A stretch of 55,162 nt of DNA, taken from assembly GCA_019912885.1 (NCBI GenBank), contig JAIOHV010000028.1, positions 1-55,162 of the forward strand, given 5' to 3'. Shown in pieces: positions 43,754-52,804 of this stretch; position 1 is the stretch's first letter, and each line of letters opens with the position of its first letter. The translations under genes were made by a program, and so were the position numbers. The stretch comes from a bacterium (GTDB lineage Bacteria; Lernaellota; Lernaellaia; JACKCT01). The notes beneath the pieces are model-generated. The model did no database searches. It had not been told where the DNA came from and worked only from the letters and a program-made list of their open reading frames with translations.

Positions 43754-44362
43754 TTAATCCGGATCCCAGCACCATTCGTCGATGCAGTCTTCGACCGTAT
43801 CGCAGGAGTCTCCATTCAAGGCGCAACCCGCGAGGCACTCCATGAACAAATCCTGCTGCCAGCACCCGTCCTCGGCTTGGTCGCGGTCAAACGGCCAACT
43901 CGGCCAGGGCGACTCCCAGCCGCAATCGTCAAAAAGGATCTCCATGGCCGTGTCGCACGGAATATCCTCACCGACTCCCGCATATTCCAGGATGCAGTCG
44001 TTCACGCACCATCCCAGGTCGCCGCAATTATCGGATGCCCACGCGCAATCGACCATGCAAAGGATCATCTCCTCACCGGATTCGCACAACTCGACCCACT
44101 GCTCGGGAGTCACTTCGTGCGCGCCGGTAATCAAGGCGACGGTCTGGCATTCGACGACGATCTCCCAAACGCCGTCCCAGCAATAACCCGATCCGCCGGG
44201 CTCGGGCTGGTCCTCCGGTAGCGCGGCCGCGGCGTCGTCATTGTCATCCACCGCCGTTTCGTCACGCGACACGCCGTGGTCGCCGCCGTCGCACCCAATC
44301 GAAACGGCATGCGCGAATGCGAAAATCAGGGCGAAAACGGACAGCCTGGAAAGAACCTGCAT
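43754..44362 (-). CDS. Cys-rich lipoprotein with short acidic linker
   Basis: 202 residues; ATG preceded by GGGAG. Signal peptide ends SIGC (Cys24), a slightly unusual lipobox, followed directly by Asp at +2, which in enterobacteria favours inner-membrane retention. A short acidic segment (DETAVDDNDDAAAALPEDQPE) leads to a Cys-rich domain (CWDGVWEIVVECQT, CMVDCAWASDNCGDLGWCVNDCILE, DDCGWES, CLAGCALNGDSCDTVEDCIDEWCWDPD). The pattern resembles the Cys domain of the downstream lipoprotein (42832-43620) in size and spacing, so the two are probably paralogous. Confidence 0.8.
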   Translation of the reverse strand: MQVLSRLSVFALIFAFAHAVSIGCDGGDHGVSRDETAVDDNDDAAAALPEDQPEPGGSGYCWDGVWEIVVECQTVALITGAHEVTPEQWVELCESGEEMILCMVDCAWASDNCGDLGWCVNDCILEYAGVGEDIPCDTAMEILFDDCGWESPWPSWPFDRDQAEDGCWQQDLFMECLAGCALNGDSCDTVEDCIDEWCWDPD

Positions 44363-44515
44363 GCGCAACTCCCGGTTCCGACCGACATCGCCGCGCACCC
44401 GCATGCCTTTTGCCGTCATTTTCAGATCCTGGCGTCTCGAGGTACACACCGTCCGTTGAAACGTTCCACGATCGCGTCGGCAAATGCGTCGCCACAGGAC
44501 GCCTTGCCGGCGGAA

Positions 44516-44685
44516 TTATCGCACCCCGCGTCCACCGACGCACGCGATCGACGCGCTCGATGCGACAAATGCGATCGACATCAACAGCGACATTCACGCG
44601 AAACGCGCGTTCAAACGCGATCTCCCCCATAACCCCATTCCAACGGGCGATTTATCCGCCGTTTCGCATTTCCGAACGAAGTCGT
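44516..44685 (-). pseudogene. Decayed duplicate of the lipoprotein 5' end
   Basis: Minus strand 44593-44516 reads MSLLMSIAFVASSASIACVG then GRGVR and a stop. The functional lipoprotein 42832-43620 reads LTLMISIAFVASSALIACVG. The signal peptide and lipobox are nearly the same, but the frame then closes before any acidic linker. Similarity continues upstream into the leader (CCCCATTCC..., CGCATTTCCG vs CGCGTTTCGCC). The unit including its promoter region was duplicated and then lost its body. Confidence 0.75.
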
Positions 44686-44849
44686 CGGGCAACACATAAA
44701 ATCCGCGCGCCTCGTCGACCCACTCCGGCCGACAAACCGCTGAAAACCGTGCCCGCCGCCGCGTTTTTCCCGGTCGCGCGTTGTGTCGATGCGCGATTCG
44801 GTGCATTAAGGCACGTGGATTCACGCGCTCGATTCCGGCGATTTGTTTT

Positions 44850-46751
44850 ATGAACGACCCGTCGTTTCTGACCGATTACGATCTGCACCTTTTCGGCGAG
44901 GGGAATTTTTACCGCTCGTACGAAAAGTTCGGCGCGCATGTCACGACGCGCGACGGCGTTCCGGGCACGCGATTCGCCGTCTGGGCGCCGAACGCGCGCG
45001 AGGTGTCGGTCATCGGCGATTTCAACGGCTGGCGCTGGGGCGCGACGCCGCTTTCCTCGCGCGGCGGCTCCGGCGTGTGGGACGGATTCGTCCCCGGCGT
45101 CGGCGCGGGCACGCTCTACAAATTCGGGATCAAGTCGAACGTCCACGATTTCGCGGCGGAGAAGATCGATCCCTACGCGACGTTGTTCGAGCTTCGGCCG
45201 AAGTCGGCGTGCGTCGTGTGGGATATTGCCGGGTATGGATGGACCGACGGCGAGTGGGCGGAGTGCCGCTGGCGGCGAAACGCCCTCGACGCGCCGATTT
45301 CGATATACGAGGTGCACATGGGCTCGTGGCGGCGCGTGCCGCACGAGGGCAACCGATGGATGACCTATCGCGAGATGGCGCAGGTGCTTCCGCCATACGT
45401 CGCGGAAATGGGATTCACGCACGTCGAGCTGCTGCCGATGACGGAGCACCCGTTCGACGGCTCCTGGGGCTATCAGACGATCGGCTATTTCGCGCCGACG
45501 TCGCGATTCGGCACGCCGCAGGATTTCATGCATCTCGTGAACGAGCTGCACCGCGCGGGGATCGGCGTCATCCTCGACTGGGTGCCGGCGCATTTTCCGC
45601 GTGACTGGCACGGCCTGGCGTATTTCGACGGCACGCACCTCTACGAGCACGCGGACCCGCGCCAGCGCGAGCACAAGGACTGGGGCACGTACATCTTCAA
45701 TTATGGCCGCAACGAGGTGGGCAACTTCCTCATCTCGAGCGCGCTTTACTGGCTCGACAAGTTCCACATCGACGGCCTTCGCGTGGACGCCGTGGCGTCG
45801 ATGCTCTACCTCGACTATTCGCGCAAGGCGGGCGAGTGGATCCCGAACCGCCACGGCGGGCGCGAGAACCTGGAGGCGATCGCGTTCGTCAAGCGGTTCA
45901 ACGCGGCGGTGTTTCAGTATCACCCCGGCTGCACGACGTACGCGGAGGAATCGACGTCGTTTCCGGCGGTGTCGCGGCCGACGTACGTCGGGGGCCTGGG
46001 GTTCGGGTACAAGTGGAACATGGGGTGGATGCACGACACGTTGCAGTATTTTTCGCGCGATCCGATTCACCGCAAATTTCATCACGACAAGCTGACCTTC
46101 GCGATGATCTACGCGCACCACGAAAACTTCGTGCTGCCGTATTCGCATGACGAGGTCGTCCACGGCAAAGGTTCGATGCTCGGAAAGATGCCCGGCGACG
46201 GCTGGCAAAAGTTCGCGAACCTGCGCGCGCTTTACGGCTACATGTGGGGCTTTCAGGGCAAGAAGCTCCTGTTCATGGGCTGCGAGTTCGGACAGGGCGA
46301 CGAGTGGAATCACGATGGCGAACTGCAATGGGGGCTCTTGCAATTCGACTTCCAGCGCGGACTGAAGGAGTGGGTGCGCCATCTGAATCACCTGCTCAAA
46401 AGCGAGCCCGCGCTCTGGCGCGATTTCGACGCCGGCGGATTTTCCTGGATCGACTGCAACGACACCGAGCAGTCCATCCTGTCGTTCCTGCGAACATCGC
46501 ACGACGGCGCGCGGCAGGTGGCCGTCATCGGCAACTTCACGCCGGTCCCGCGTTTCGGCTATCGCATCGGGGTGCCGCGTGCCGGCTTCTGGCGCGAGGT
46601 GCTGAACAGCGATGCGCACGCCTACGGCGGAAGCGGCGCCGGCAACTGGGGCGGTGTCGCGGCCGAGCCCATCCCCATGCACGGTCACCCGTACTCGATT
46701 TCGCTCACGCTCCCGCCGCTTTCGACGGTGTTTCTCGCGCCGGAGGATTGA
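44850..46751 (+). CDS. glgB: 1,4-alpha-glucan branching enzyme
   Basis: 633 residues from ATG 44850; a longer frame upstream is not protein-like. N-terminal CBM48-type domain ([23 protein letters not shown]) then the GH13 barrel. Catalytic residues: nucleophile Asp313 in GLRVDAVAS, acid Glu366/367 in [10 protein letters not shown], and Asp434 in YSHDEV. Also [10 protein letters not shown] and [15 protein letters not shown]. It makes alpha-1,6 branches in glycogen. No other glg gene in the window. Terminator at 46823-46842. Confidence 0.96.
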   Translation: MNDPSFLTDYDLHLFGEGNFYRSYEKFGAHVTTRDGVPGTRFAVWAPNAREVSVIGDFNGWRWGATPLSSRGGSGVWDGFVPGVGAGTLYKFGIKSNVHDFAAEKIDPYATLFELRPKSACVVWDIAGYGWTDGEWAECRWRRNALDAPISIYEVHMGSWRRVPHEGNRWMTYREMAQVLPPYVAEMGFTHVELLPMTEHPFDGSWGYQTIGYFAPTSRFGTPQDFMHLVNELHRAGIGVILDWVPAHFPRDWHGLAYFDGTHLYEHADPRQREHKDWGTYIFNYGRNEVGNFLISSALYWLDKFHIDGLRVDAVASMLYLDYSRKAGEWIPNRHGGRENLEAIAFVKRFNAAVFQYHPGCTTYAEESTSFPAVSRPTYVGGLGFGYKWNMGWMHDTLQYFSRDPIHRKFHHDKLTFAMIYAHHENFVLPYSHDEVVHGKGSMLGKMPGDGWQKFANLRALYGYMWGFQGKKLLFMGCEFGQGDEWNHDGELQWGLLQFDFQRGLKEWVRHLNHLLKSEPALWRDFDAGGFSWIDCNDTEQSILSFLRTSHDGARQVAVIGNFTPVPRFGYRIGVPRAGFWREVLNSDAHAYGGSGAGNWGGVAAEPIPMHGHPYSISLTLPPLSTVFLAPED

Positions 46752-46822
46752 GGGATTCACGCGAAGGCGCATAGAGCGCGGAGGCCGGGAGCGCAGGCGG
46801 CCTGGCGGCGTAGCCTTGGCGA

Positions 46823-46842
46823 AGGCGGATCCCGCCTGTTTT
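46823..46842 (+). terminator. Intrinsic terminator after glgB
   Basis: AGGCGG-ATC-CCGCCT followed by GTTTTG, 72 bp after the glgB stop. Confidence 0.6.
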
Positions 46843-46988
46843 GAGTGAAAAACCTCGCCATGAAAGTTCCGCTCTTTCCGGTTACGACTCACTTCCGCTA
46901 AAATCCCTATCCCGCTTCCTAGCGGCTTGGCATTTTTCAACGACCACGAACGCCGTTCGCAAAACGCGCGTTCGACCAAAGGACTCTC

Positions 46989-48635
46989 ATGATGCGACTT
47001 GCGACCGCCACGCCGTGGCTTTTGGTGCTCATGCTTTTCGTCGCGGCGGCGCTGCCCGCGTGTTCGTGTGGCGACGATGACGACGATGACGACGATGACG
47101 CCGCGCCGGACGACGACACGTCGTTTGACGACGACGACGCCGACGACGACACAAGCGTCGATGACGACACGGACGATGACGCCGACGACGACACGTCCGA
47201 TGACGACGCGGATGACGACACGTCCGACGACGATACGTTCGATGACGATACCGGCGATGACGATACGGGCGACGACGATTTCGCCGACGATTTCGTCGCG
47301 GACTGGCCGCAGTCGAACATCGAGCCGGACACCTACAACGAGGCGCCGGCCGCGGGCCCCATGCGCGAAAAGGCGATCGACTACGACGACTTCCACCTCG
47401 CGAACCATCAGCCCTGGTACGGCAGCACCGTCGGCACGACGAGCTACAGCGACGACACGCACACGACGATCACCGGCCACGGCGATTTCGGCGACAGCTC
47501 GATCTGGTCGGGCACGTACTTGTCGGGCCAGGCGTTCCGCTACCACGTCACCGGCGACGCGCAGGCAAAAACGAATGCGCTCAAGACCGCGTCCTCGCTG
47601 TCGCGCCATCTGCACGTCACGGGACGCACGGGCTTCATTGCGCGCTACGTGGCGCCGCAGGATCCGCTGATCTACCCGAGCGACGCGTGGTGCGAAGGCC
47701 GCGACCACTGCCACCACATCGAAACCGGCGAATACGCGGGCGACTGGTGGGAAGGCAACACGAGCCGCGACCAATACACCGGCTGGTTCTTCGGCATGGT
47801 GACCGCGTACGACCTCATCGACGATCAGGCGATGCGCGACCAGATCGCCGACGACGTGGCCGAGGTGCTCGACGAATTGATCGCCGAGGACTGGTGGATC
47901 ACCGACGTGGACGGCGTCCCCACGACGGCCGGGCCGAACGTGCTGCCGTCGCAGCAGCTCACGTGGTCGCTCATCGGCTATCACATCACGGGCGAGGAGC
48001 GCTTCGCGGATGTCGTGCGTCACTGGGTCGAGGACTCGCGCCGCGGGTTCCTGCGCCTGATGAATATCTCGTTCATGAACCGCTACGCGCAGTTCTACGG
48101 CAACAACCTCGGCCACCAGAACATGTATTCGCTGCTGCGCCTGGGGAAGGTGTACCTGTCGCCGGACGACTACGCGAACATTCTCGACATGTTCGAGACG
48201 CAGACACACACGTTCAACCGCCTGGCGCACAATGCGTTTTTCAACACGATCTTCATGAGCCAGGGCGACTACAATCCGGCGGACACCGAATATCAGGATC
48301 AGCTCGAGGAGGACCTCGGCGATTTCCGCGATGCGCCGAACACCGTGTATTACGTCGATCCGACCGACCTGCCGATCGATCCGGTCTCCGTGCTGCTCGA
48401 CAACCTGCAAACGCAGTATCCGTTCCTCGAGGAACTTTTCGGCAGCGTCGATCCACAGTCGATCGACGCGCACCCGGTGCTCGAGCAGTGCACCACGGAC
48501 TTCCTGTGGCAGCGCAGCCCGTACCGGAACGAGCCTTGCGGATCGGACAACCCGCTCGTCACGCGGCCGGGCGTCGATTACATCACGGCCTACTGGATGG
48601 CGAGCTACCACAAGTTCCTGACCAAGGATCAATAG
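46989..48635 (+). CDS. PolyAsp lipoprotein with alpha/alpha-barrel-like domain
   Basis: 548 residues (an ATG ATG pair, first at 46989). Lipobox LPAC at Cys25, then SCG and ~75 residues dominated by Asp in three- to nine-residue runs separated by T, S, A, F or G. The mature domain (~105-548) is Trp/Tyr-rich and helical: DYDDFHLANHQPWYGSTVG, GTYLSGQAFRYHVTGDAQAKTNAL, WWEGNTSRDQYTGWFFGMVTAYDLI, NNLGHQNMYSLLRLGKVYLS. This looks like a (alpha/alpha)6 toroid as in many polysaccharide lyases and hydrolases. The enzymatic class is not determined. A hairpin terminator follows (48666-48696). Confidence 0.82.
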   Translation: MMRLATATPWLLVLMLFVAAALPACSCGDDDDDDDDDAAPDDDTSFDDDDADDDTSVDDDTDDDADDDTSDDDADDDTSDDDTFDDDTGDDDTGDDDFADDFVADWPQSNIEPDTYNEAPAAGPMREKAIDYDDFHLANHQPWYGSTVGTTSYSDDTHTTITGHGDFGDSSIWSGTYLSGQAFRYHVTGDAQAKTNALKTASSLSRHLHVTGRTGFIARYVAPQDPLIYPSDAWCEGRDHCHHIETGEYAGDWWEGNTSRDQYTGWFFGMVTAYDLIDDQAMRDQIADDVAEVLDELIAEDWWITDVDGVPTTAGPNVLPSQQLTWSLIGYHITGEERFADVVRHWVEDSRRGFLRLMNISFMNRYAQFYGNNLGHQNMYSLLRLGKVYLSPDDYANILDMFETQTHTFNRLAHNAFFNTIFMSQGDYNPADTEYQDQLEEDLGDFRDAPNTVYYVDPTDLPIDPVSVLLDNLQTQYPFLEELFGSVDPQSIDAHPVLEQCTTDFLWQRSPYRNEPCGSDNPLVTRPGVDYITAYWMASYHKFLTKDQ

Positions 48636-48665
48636 CGCGCGGCGCGCGATCGCGAAAACCAACGC

Positions 48666-48696
48666 GGCCCGGCTTGCGATAACGCAAGGCCGGGCC
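48666..48696 (+). terminator. Hairpin terminator after the polyAsp lipoprotein
   Basis: GGCCCGGCTTGCG-ATAA-CGCAAG(G)CCGGGCC, a 13-bp stem with one bulged base, followed by GTCGTTTA. Confidence 0.75.
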
Positions 48697-48784
48697 GTCG
48701 TTTATCCGCCGCGCGTTTTCGCAGCGAACGCCCTCGTGCTACGCTTCGAGATTCCCCCGCACGGATCGCGGGAACTGGAGGCGT

Positions 48785-50479
48785 ATGAGTCAGGAAATCC
48801 GAGACGTGAGCGCGATCGCCGAGGCGCGCCTTTTCGACGTGACGCTCAACGGCGTGCGTTTCAAGGCCAGGCGCGGCGACCGGATCGAGAACTATCTGCA
48901 CATGGCGCCGCATCCGGGCAAGCTTGCGCCCCTTGGCGCGATCATGAACAACCGCCTGGAGAGCCTCGCGCGGACCATCAGCGGCAACGCCACCGCGCGC
49001 ACCGTCGATTACGGCACGAAGGAAGGCGCGTTCATCTACCGCCGCACGTGCTGCCTGATCCTCTATGCGGCGGTGCGCCGCCTGTGGCCCGAGGCGGAGG
49101 TCCACACGGGACAGAGCATCCACCACGGGTATTTTTTCGAGCTTTCGGGCAAGAAGGCGACGCCCGCCATCGTCCGGAAGATCGGCGCGGAGATGGAGCG
49201 CATCGTCGCCGACAACGTGCGCATCGAGACGCGGCCCGTGTACGCCGACGAGGCCGTCGAGATCCTTACGGCGATGGGGCACATGGAGAAGGTCCGGTAC
49301 GTGACGCAGATGCCGCGCTCGCGCCTGTCCATCGTGGAGCTGCTCGGATTTTTCGATCTTCTGCGGGGGCCGATCGCAACGGCGACGGGCTCGATCCGTG
49401 GCTTTTCCGTCGAGCCGTTCCGCCACGGATTCATCGTTCGTTTCCCGCTGCGCAACGGAAAGCCCGCGCCGCCGCCGGAACGCGAGCAGGCCAAACTGTT
49501 CGACACCATGGTCCAGACGCGGCGCGAGGACGAGATCCTCGGCGTGTCGAACGTGCCGCAGCTCATCGATGCGTGCGTTTCCGGCCAGATCAACCAGGTC
49601 ATCGAGGGCGCGGAGGCGTTATTCAAGAAACGCATCGTCGAGGCGTCCGCGCTGATCGAAAAGGAGCGCAAGCGCGTTCGCGTCATCCTCATCGCCGGCC
49701 CGAGCAGTTCGGGCAAGACGACGTTCTCGCGGCGCCTGGCGACGTATCTGCGCATCCTCGGCATTCGCCCGGTGACGCTGTCGATGGACAACTACTACGT
49801 CAACCGCGAGCTGACGCCCAAGCACCCGGACGGCTCGTACGACTTCGAGCACATCGAGGCGCTCGACATCCCGCTCTTCAACGAGCACTTAAAGCGCCTC
49901 ATCGACGGGCAGGACGTCGAAAGCCCGATCTTCGATTTTCTGTCGGGACAACGCGTCGGCACGCGGACGATTCCGTTGCGCCTGGAATCCGACCAGGTGC
50001 TCATCATGGAGGGCATCCACGCGCTGAACGACCGCCTGCACGAGCTGGTGCCGGCGGAACGCAAGTACAAGGTTTTCGTCTCCGCGCTGACGCAACTCAT
50101 GATCGATCAGCACAACCGCGTGTTCACGTCCGACACGCGCCTGGTGCGCCGCATCGTGCGCGACCGGCTGTATCGCGGCTATTCCGCGGCGCAGACGATC
50201 CACACGTGGGCGTCGGTGCGCGCGGGCGAGGAGCGGTATATCTTCCCGTTCCAGGAGGACGCGGATCTGATGTTCAACACCGCGCTCGTTTACGAGCACG
50301 CGGTGCTGACAACGTACGCCAAGCGTTTCCTGCTCGAGGTGCCGCAGGACGATCCGGCGTGGGTGGAGGCGCACCGTCTTTATGAGTTCCTCGACCTTTT
50401 CCTGTCGATCTTCCCGGAGGAAGTGCCGCGCGATTCGGTGCTGAGGGAGTTTATCGGCGGACAGCCAAGCCAGTATTAA
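48785..50479 (+). CDS. udk: Uridine kinase-like protein with N-terminal TGS/SAD-type domains
   Basis: 564 residues; ATG with GGAGG four bases upstream. Residues ~15-80 resemble the TGS domain and ~90-230 the threonyl-tRNA-synthetase-like second additional domain (GYFFELSGK..., HTGQSIHHGY). The C-terminal half is a uridine/phosphoribulokinase-type P-loop kinase: Walker A GPSSSGKTTF (305-314), SMDNYYVNRELTP, DFEHIEALDIPLF and VLIMEGIHALN. Such fusions are common in bacteria and are usually annotated as nucleoside kinases; the real substrate of the TGS-fused subgroup is unclear. Confidence 0.9.
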   Translation: MSQEIRDVSAIAEARLFDVTLNGVRFKARRGDRIENYLHMAPHPGKLAPLGAIMNNRLESLARTISGNATARTVDYGTKEGAFIYRRTCCLILYAAVRRLWPEAEVHTGQSIHHGYFFELSGKKATPAIVRKIGAEMERIVADNVRIETRPVYADEAVEILTAMGHMEKVRYVTQMPRSRLSIVELLGFFDLLRGPIATATGSIRGFSVEPFRHGFIVRFPLRNGKPAPPPEREQAKLFDTMVQTRREDEILGVSNVPQLIDACVSGQINQVIEGAEALFKKRIVEASALIEKERKRVRVILIAGPSSSGKTTFSRRLATYLRILGIRPVTLSMDNYYVNRELTPKHPDGSYDFEHIEALDIPLFNEHLKRLIDGQDVESPIFDFLSGQRVGTRTIPLRLESDQVLIMEGIHALNDRLHELVPAERKYKVFVSALTQLMIDQHNRVFTSDTRLVRRIVRDRLYRGYSAAQTIHTWASVRAGEERYIFPFQEDADLMFNTALVYEHAVLTTYAKRFLLEVPQDDPAWVEAHRLYEFLDLFLSIFPEEVPRDSVLREFIGGQPSQY

Positions 50480-50480
50480 T

Positions 50481-50705
50481 GAGGAATTGCGAATTGCGAA
50501 TTGGGAATGCCGTCGCGAGTAACCGCTTCCAAAAAGAGGAGGATAAGGGGCGATGCGTAATATTGAGCGGGAACAACGACTCACGGTCTTGATGCGCGAG
50601 GCGTCGGCGATTTTCAACTCATCGTCACGTCACAAAAAACCGCGAACTCCCGATTATGCCCGTTGCGATGGCATTCCCAATTCGCAATTCCCAATTCCCC
50701 ATTCG
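50481..50705. repeat. Inverted pair of GAATTGC heptamer tracts
   Basis: GAGGAATTGCGAATTGCGAA at 50481-50510 and the complementary ATTCCCAATTCGCAATTCCC tract at 50671-50705 flank 160 bp between the convergent uridine kinase and exported protein genes. Confidence 0.85.
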
Positions 50706-50708
50706 TAA
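50553..50708 (+). CDS. Possible small ORF inside the heptamer inverted-repeat element
   Basis: 51 codons from an ATG with a strong AGAGGAGGATAAGGGG upstream (MRNIEREQRLTVLMREASAIFNSSSRHKK...), ending PNSQFPIPHS, where the last ten codons are encoded by the right repeat arm. It contacts the stop of the convergent gene. The ribosome-binding site is better than most here, but repeat-encoded C termini of this type are often annotation artefacts. Confidence 0.3.
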   Translation: MRNIEREQRLTVLMREASAIFNSSSRHKKPRTPDYARCDGIPNSQFPIPHS

Positions 50709-51377
50709 TCACTCGACAATAAGGTAGACGTTCTTCCACAAATCTTCCCACCTCACCCCATCCGGCCGGTCGCGCGGATCGGGGAAGTGGCCGGTGACGT
50801 CCGCGGCGGTTCCGTCCCACGCGTTGACGAGCGGGTAGCTCACCGTCATGCCGAGGCCGTAGCCCTTGTAGACGATCTCCACGCCCGCCTCCGGCACAAG
50901 CATGCCGAAGCGCCCGGTGTCAAACGCGCTCGCCGTCATGTCCGCGGGAAGGGCCACGGTCCCGCCCGCGCCGGTCATGCGCATGACCGGACGGACGACG
51001 CCGCCGAACAGGCCGTGATAGCGCCAGGTGACGGAGGTGTATCCGACGTCCGTTCCGAACGGCGCGCCGAACGGCGAGGCAAACGGCGTGCGTGTGGAGA
51101 ATGCTCCGTACGATCCGCCGTCGAGAACGACATCGAACGGGCCGCGCCGATAGAGCGTTTCGCGCCGCATTTTGAAAAGCGCGCCGCTATCGGTGCTGAA
51201 CGTGTCGAAGTTTCCGGGCGCGGTGATGTAGAGATCGTCGACGTTGGTGCGTGGGGCGAGCGTCAATGCGTTGCCGGACTCGGCGGGCCCGGTGGCGCCA
51301 TCTTTCGCGGCCGCGCTCATGGCGATCGCGAGGACGGCGGCCAGCACGCAGGTGATCAGAACGTTCACCCGGGCCAC
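50709..51377 (-). CDS. Exported protein of unknown function next to an O-acetylation pair
   Basis: 222 residues from GTG 51377, chosen for GAGGGAGGCGC upstream. Signal peptide ~1-24 (VLITCVLAAVLAIAMSAAA). The mature part is Gly/Phe/Thr-rich with alternating beta-like stretches (GPFDVVLDGGSYGAFSTRTPFASPFG, VGYTSVTWRYHGLFGGVVRPVMRM) and ends DLWKNVYLIVE. No family recognised. It follows the MBOAT gene on the same strand (143-bp gap), so a link with the exopolysaccharide-acetylation pair is possible but unproven. Confidence 0.7.
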   Translation of the reverse strand: MARVNVLITCVLAAVLAIAMSAAAKDGATGPAESGNALTLAPRTNVDDLYITAPGNFDTFSTDSGALFKMRRETLYRRGPFDVVLDGGSYGAFSTRTPFASPFGAPFGTDVGYTSVTWRYHGLFGGVVRPVMRMTGAGGTVALPADMTASAFDTGRFGMLVPEAGVEIVYKGYGLGMTVSYPLVNAWDGTAADVTGHFPDPRDRPDGVRWEDLWKNVYLIVE

Positions 51378-51520
51378 GCGCGCCTCCCTCTTCGCGTTGC
51401 TACGTTTCGCGCCTTGCCTTGTGTTGCCGACCGGCATCATGACGCTCACCCCGATTCGATCGTACCACCATCCGCGCACGCCGGATCGAAAATCTTGCGG
51501 GACTTGACGCGCGTCAAGCG

Positions 51521-52804
51521 TCATGGCGCCTCGAACATCTCCGGCGCGAGGAACACGCTGGGGTCAAACCCGGTATACGCCAGGCCGAACATCTTCATAT
51601 AAACGTGGATCGCCATGTCGAGCGGCAGCACGAAGATCGGCCAGCCGAGCACGATCGCGATGAACGTGAACAGCCACGCCAGGGAGCGCCCGCCGCGTCC
51701 TTCGGGAAGCGGAATTCGGTCGCGGCCGCCGGTGCGCCACCAGCGGAAGAGGGTCAAAAGCGCGGCGTGATACGCGCCGAACAGCGCGTAGTGCAGCCCG
51801 AATCCGTGCCACACGCCGACGAGCACCATCGCCGCGAACGTGTTGACGGTCGCGCGGCGCGGCCCCTTTCGGTTGCCGCCCATCGGGATGTACACGTAGT
51901 CCTGCACCCAGCCCGTCAGCGACATGTGCCAGCGCCGCCAGAACGCGGCGATGTTCGTCGCGAGAATCGGCCAGGCGAAATTCTCGCGGATGCGATAACC
52001 GAACACGAGCGCAAGCCCGATGGCGATGTCGCTGTAGCCCGCGAAGTTGAAGTAGATGTGGAAGTAATACGCGATCGTCGAGATCCACATCTGGTCGACG
52101 CTCGTCTGGATCAGGATCAATGGCCCGTCCGGCGAGGTAAGCGAGGTCAGCGGCTTGGCGATCCGTCCGAAAAACTCGCCGATCATGAGCGCCTTCACCG
52201 CGCCGGACGCGATGCGCATCAGTCCCTCGGCGAGGTTGGGCGAGGTCATCGGCGGCGCGGTGTCCTGTTCGTCGAACGGCCGCGGCCGCTCGATCGGGCC
52301 GGAGATCAGTGTCGGCCAGAAGGCGGCATAGTGCAGAAGCCTCGCGAACGGGAGCGGCGTCATCCGCCCCGCGCGCACCTCGAAGACGTAGGCGAGCACG
52401 CGGAACGTCAGGTAGCTGATGCCAAGCGGTGCGAGAAAGCGGATGTCCACGTGCGGGAACATCGCATCGGCCAGGCGCACGAACGTCGGCGGCAGGATCG
52501 CCATGATCGCCTTGAAGAAAACAAGCGGCGCGACGATCGCGAGGATCGCGTTGCGCAACAGCGTGCGCGTTTCGCCGGGCGGGCGGCCGGAGAGGCGCCT
52601 GGCGAAATGTTGCCCCGCCGCGACGACGAAAAACGTGACGAGCGCGAACGCGAAGCCGATCGGCAGGATCGGCCCCTGCGAGAAGATCGCGAAGATCGAG
52701 ACGAATAGCAGGATCTTCGGCCGAAAGCGCGCGGGCACAAGAAAACGCAGCGCGAGATAAAGGACGATGCCCCAGAAAATGACGACAAGGCTCGTCAGCT
52801 TCAT
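51521..52804 (-). CDS. MBOAT-family O-acyltransferase (AlgI-like)
   Basis: 427 residues with about ten hydrophobic segments. AlgI/MBOAT signatures: WPTLISGPIERP, the FWRRWHMSLTGWVQDYVYIPMGGNRKG loop and the catalytic His333 in MVLVGVWHGFGLHYALFG. MBOAT proteins move acetyl groups across the membrane to polysaccharide or peptidoglycan acetyltransferases. The ATG overlaps the upstream gene's TGA (ATGA), so it is coupled to the SGNH gene, as in algI/algJ- or patA/patB-type pairs. Confidence 0.92.
   Translation of the reverse strand: MKLTSLVVIFWGIVLYLALRFLVPARFRPKILLFVSIFAIFSQGPILPIGFAFALVTFFVVAAGQHFARRLSGRPPGETRTLLRNAILAIVAPLVFFKAIMAILPPTFVRLADAMFPHVDIRFLAPLGISYLTFRVLAYVFEVRAGRMTPLPFARLLHYAAFWPTLISGPIERPRPFDEQDTAPPMTSPNLAEGLMRIASGAVKALMIGEFFGRIAKPLTSLTSPDGPLILIQTSVDQMWISTIAYYFHIYFNFAGYSDIAIGLALVFGYRIRENFAWPILATNIAAFWRRWHMSLTGWVQDYVYIPMGGNRKGPRRATVNTFAAMVLVGVWHGFGLHYALFGAYHAALLTLFRWWRTGGRDRIPLPEGRGGRSLAWLFTFIAIVLGWPIFVLPLDMAIHVYMKMFGLAYTGFDPSVFLAPEMFEAP

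Noticed and set aside
44652-48662. 1336-codon minus-strand frame
   Set aside because: Antisense to glgB and the polyAsp lipoprotein; no motifs, Arg/Val/His-rich composition.
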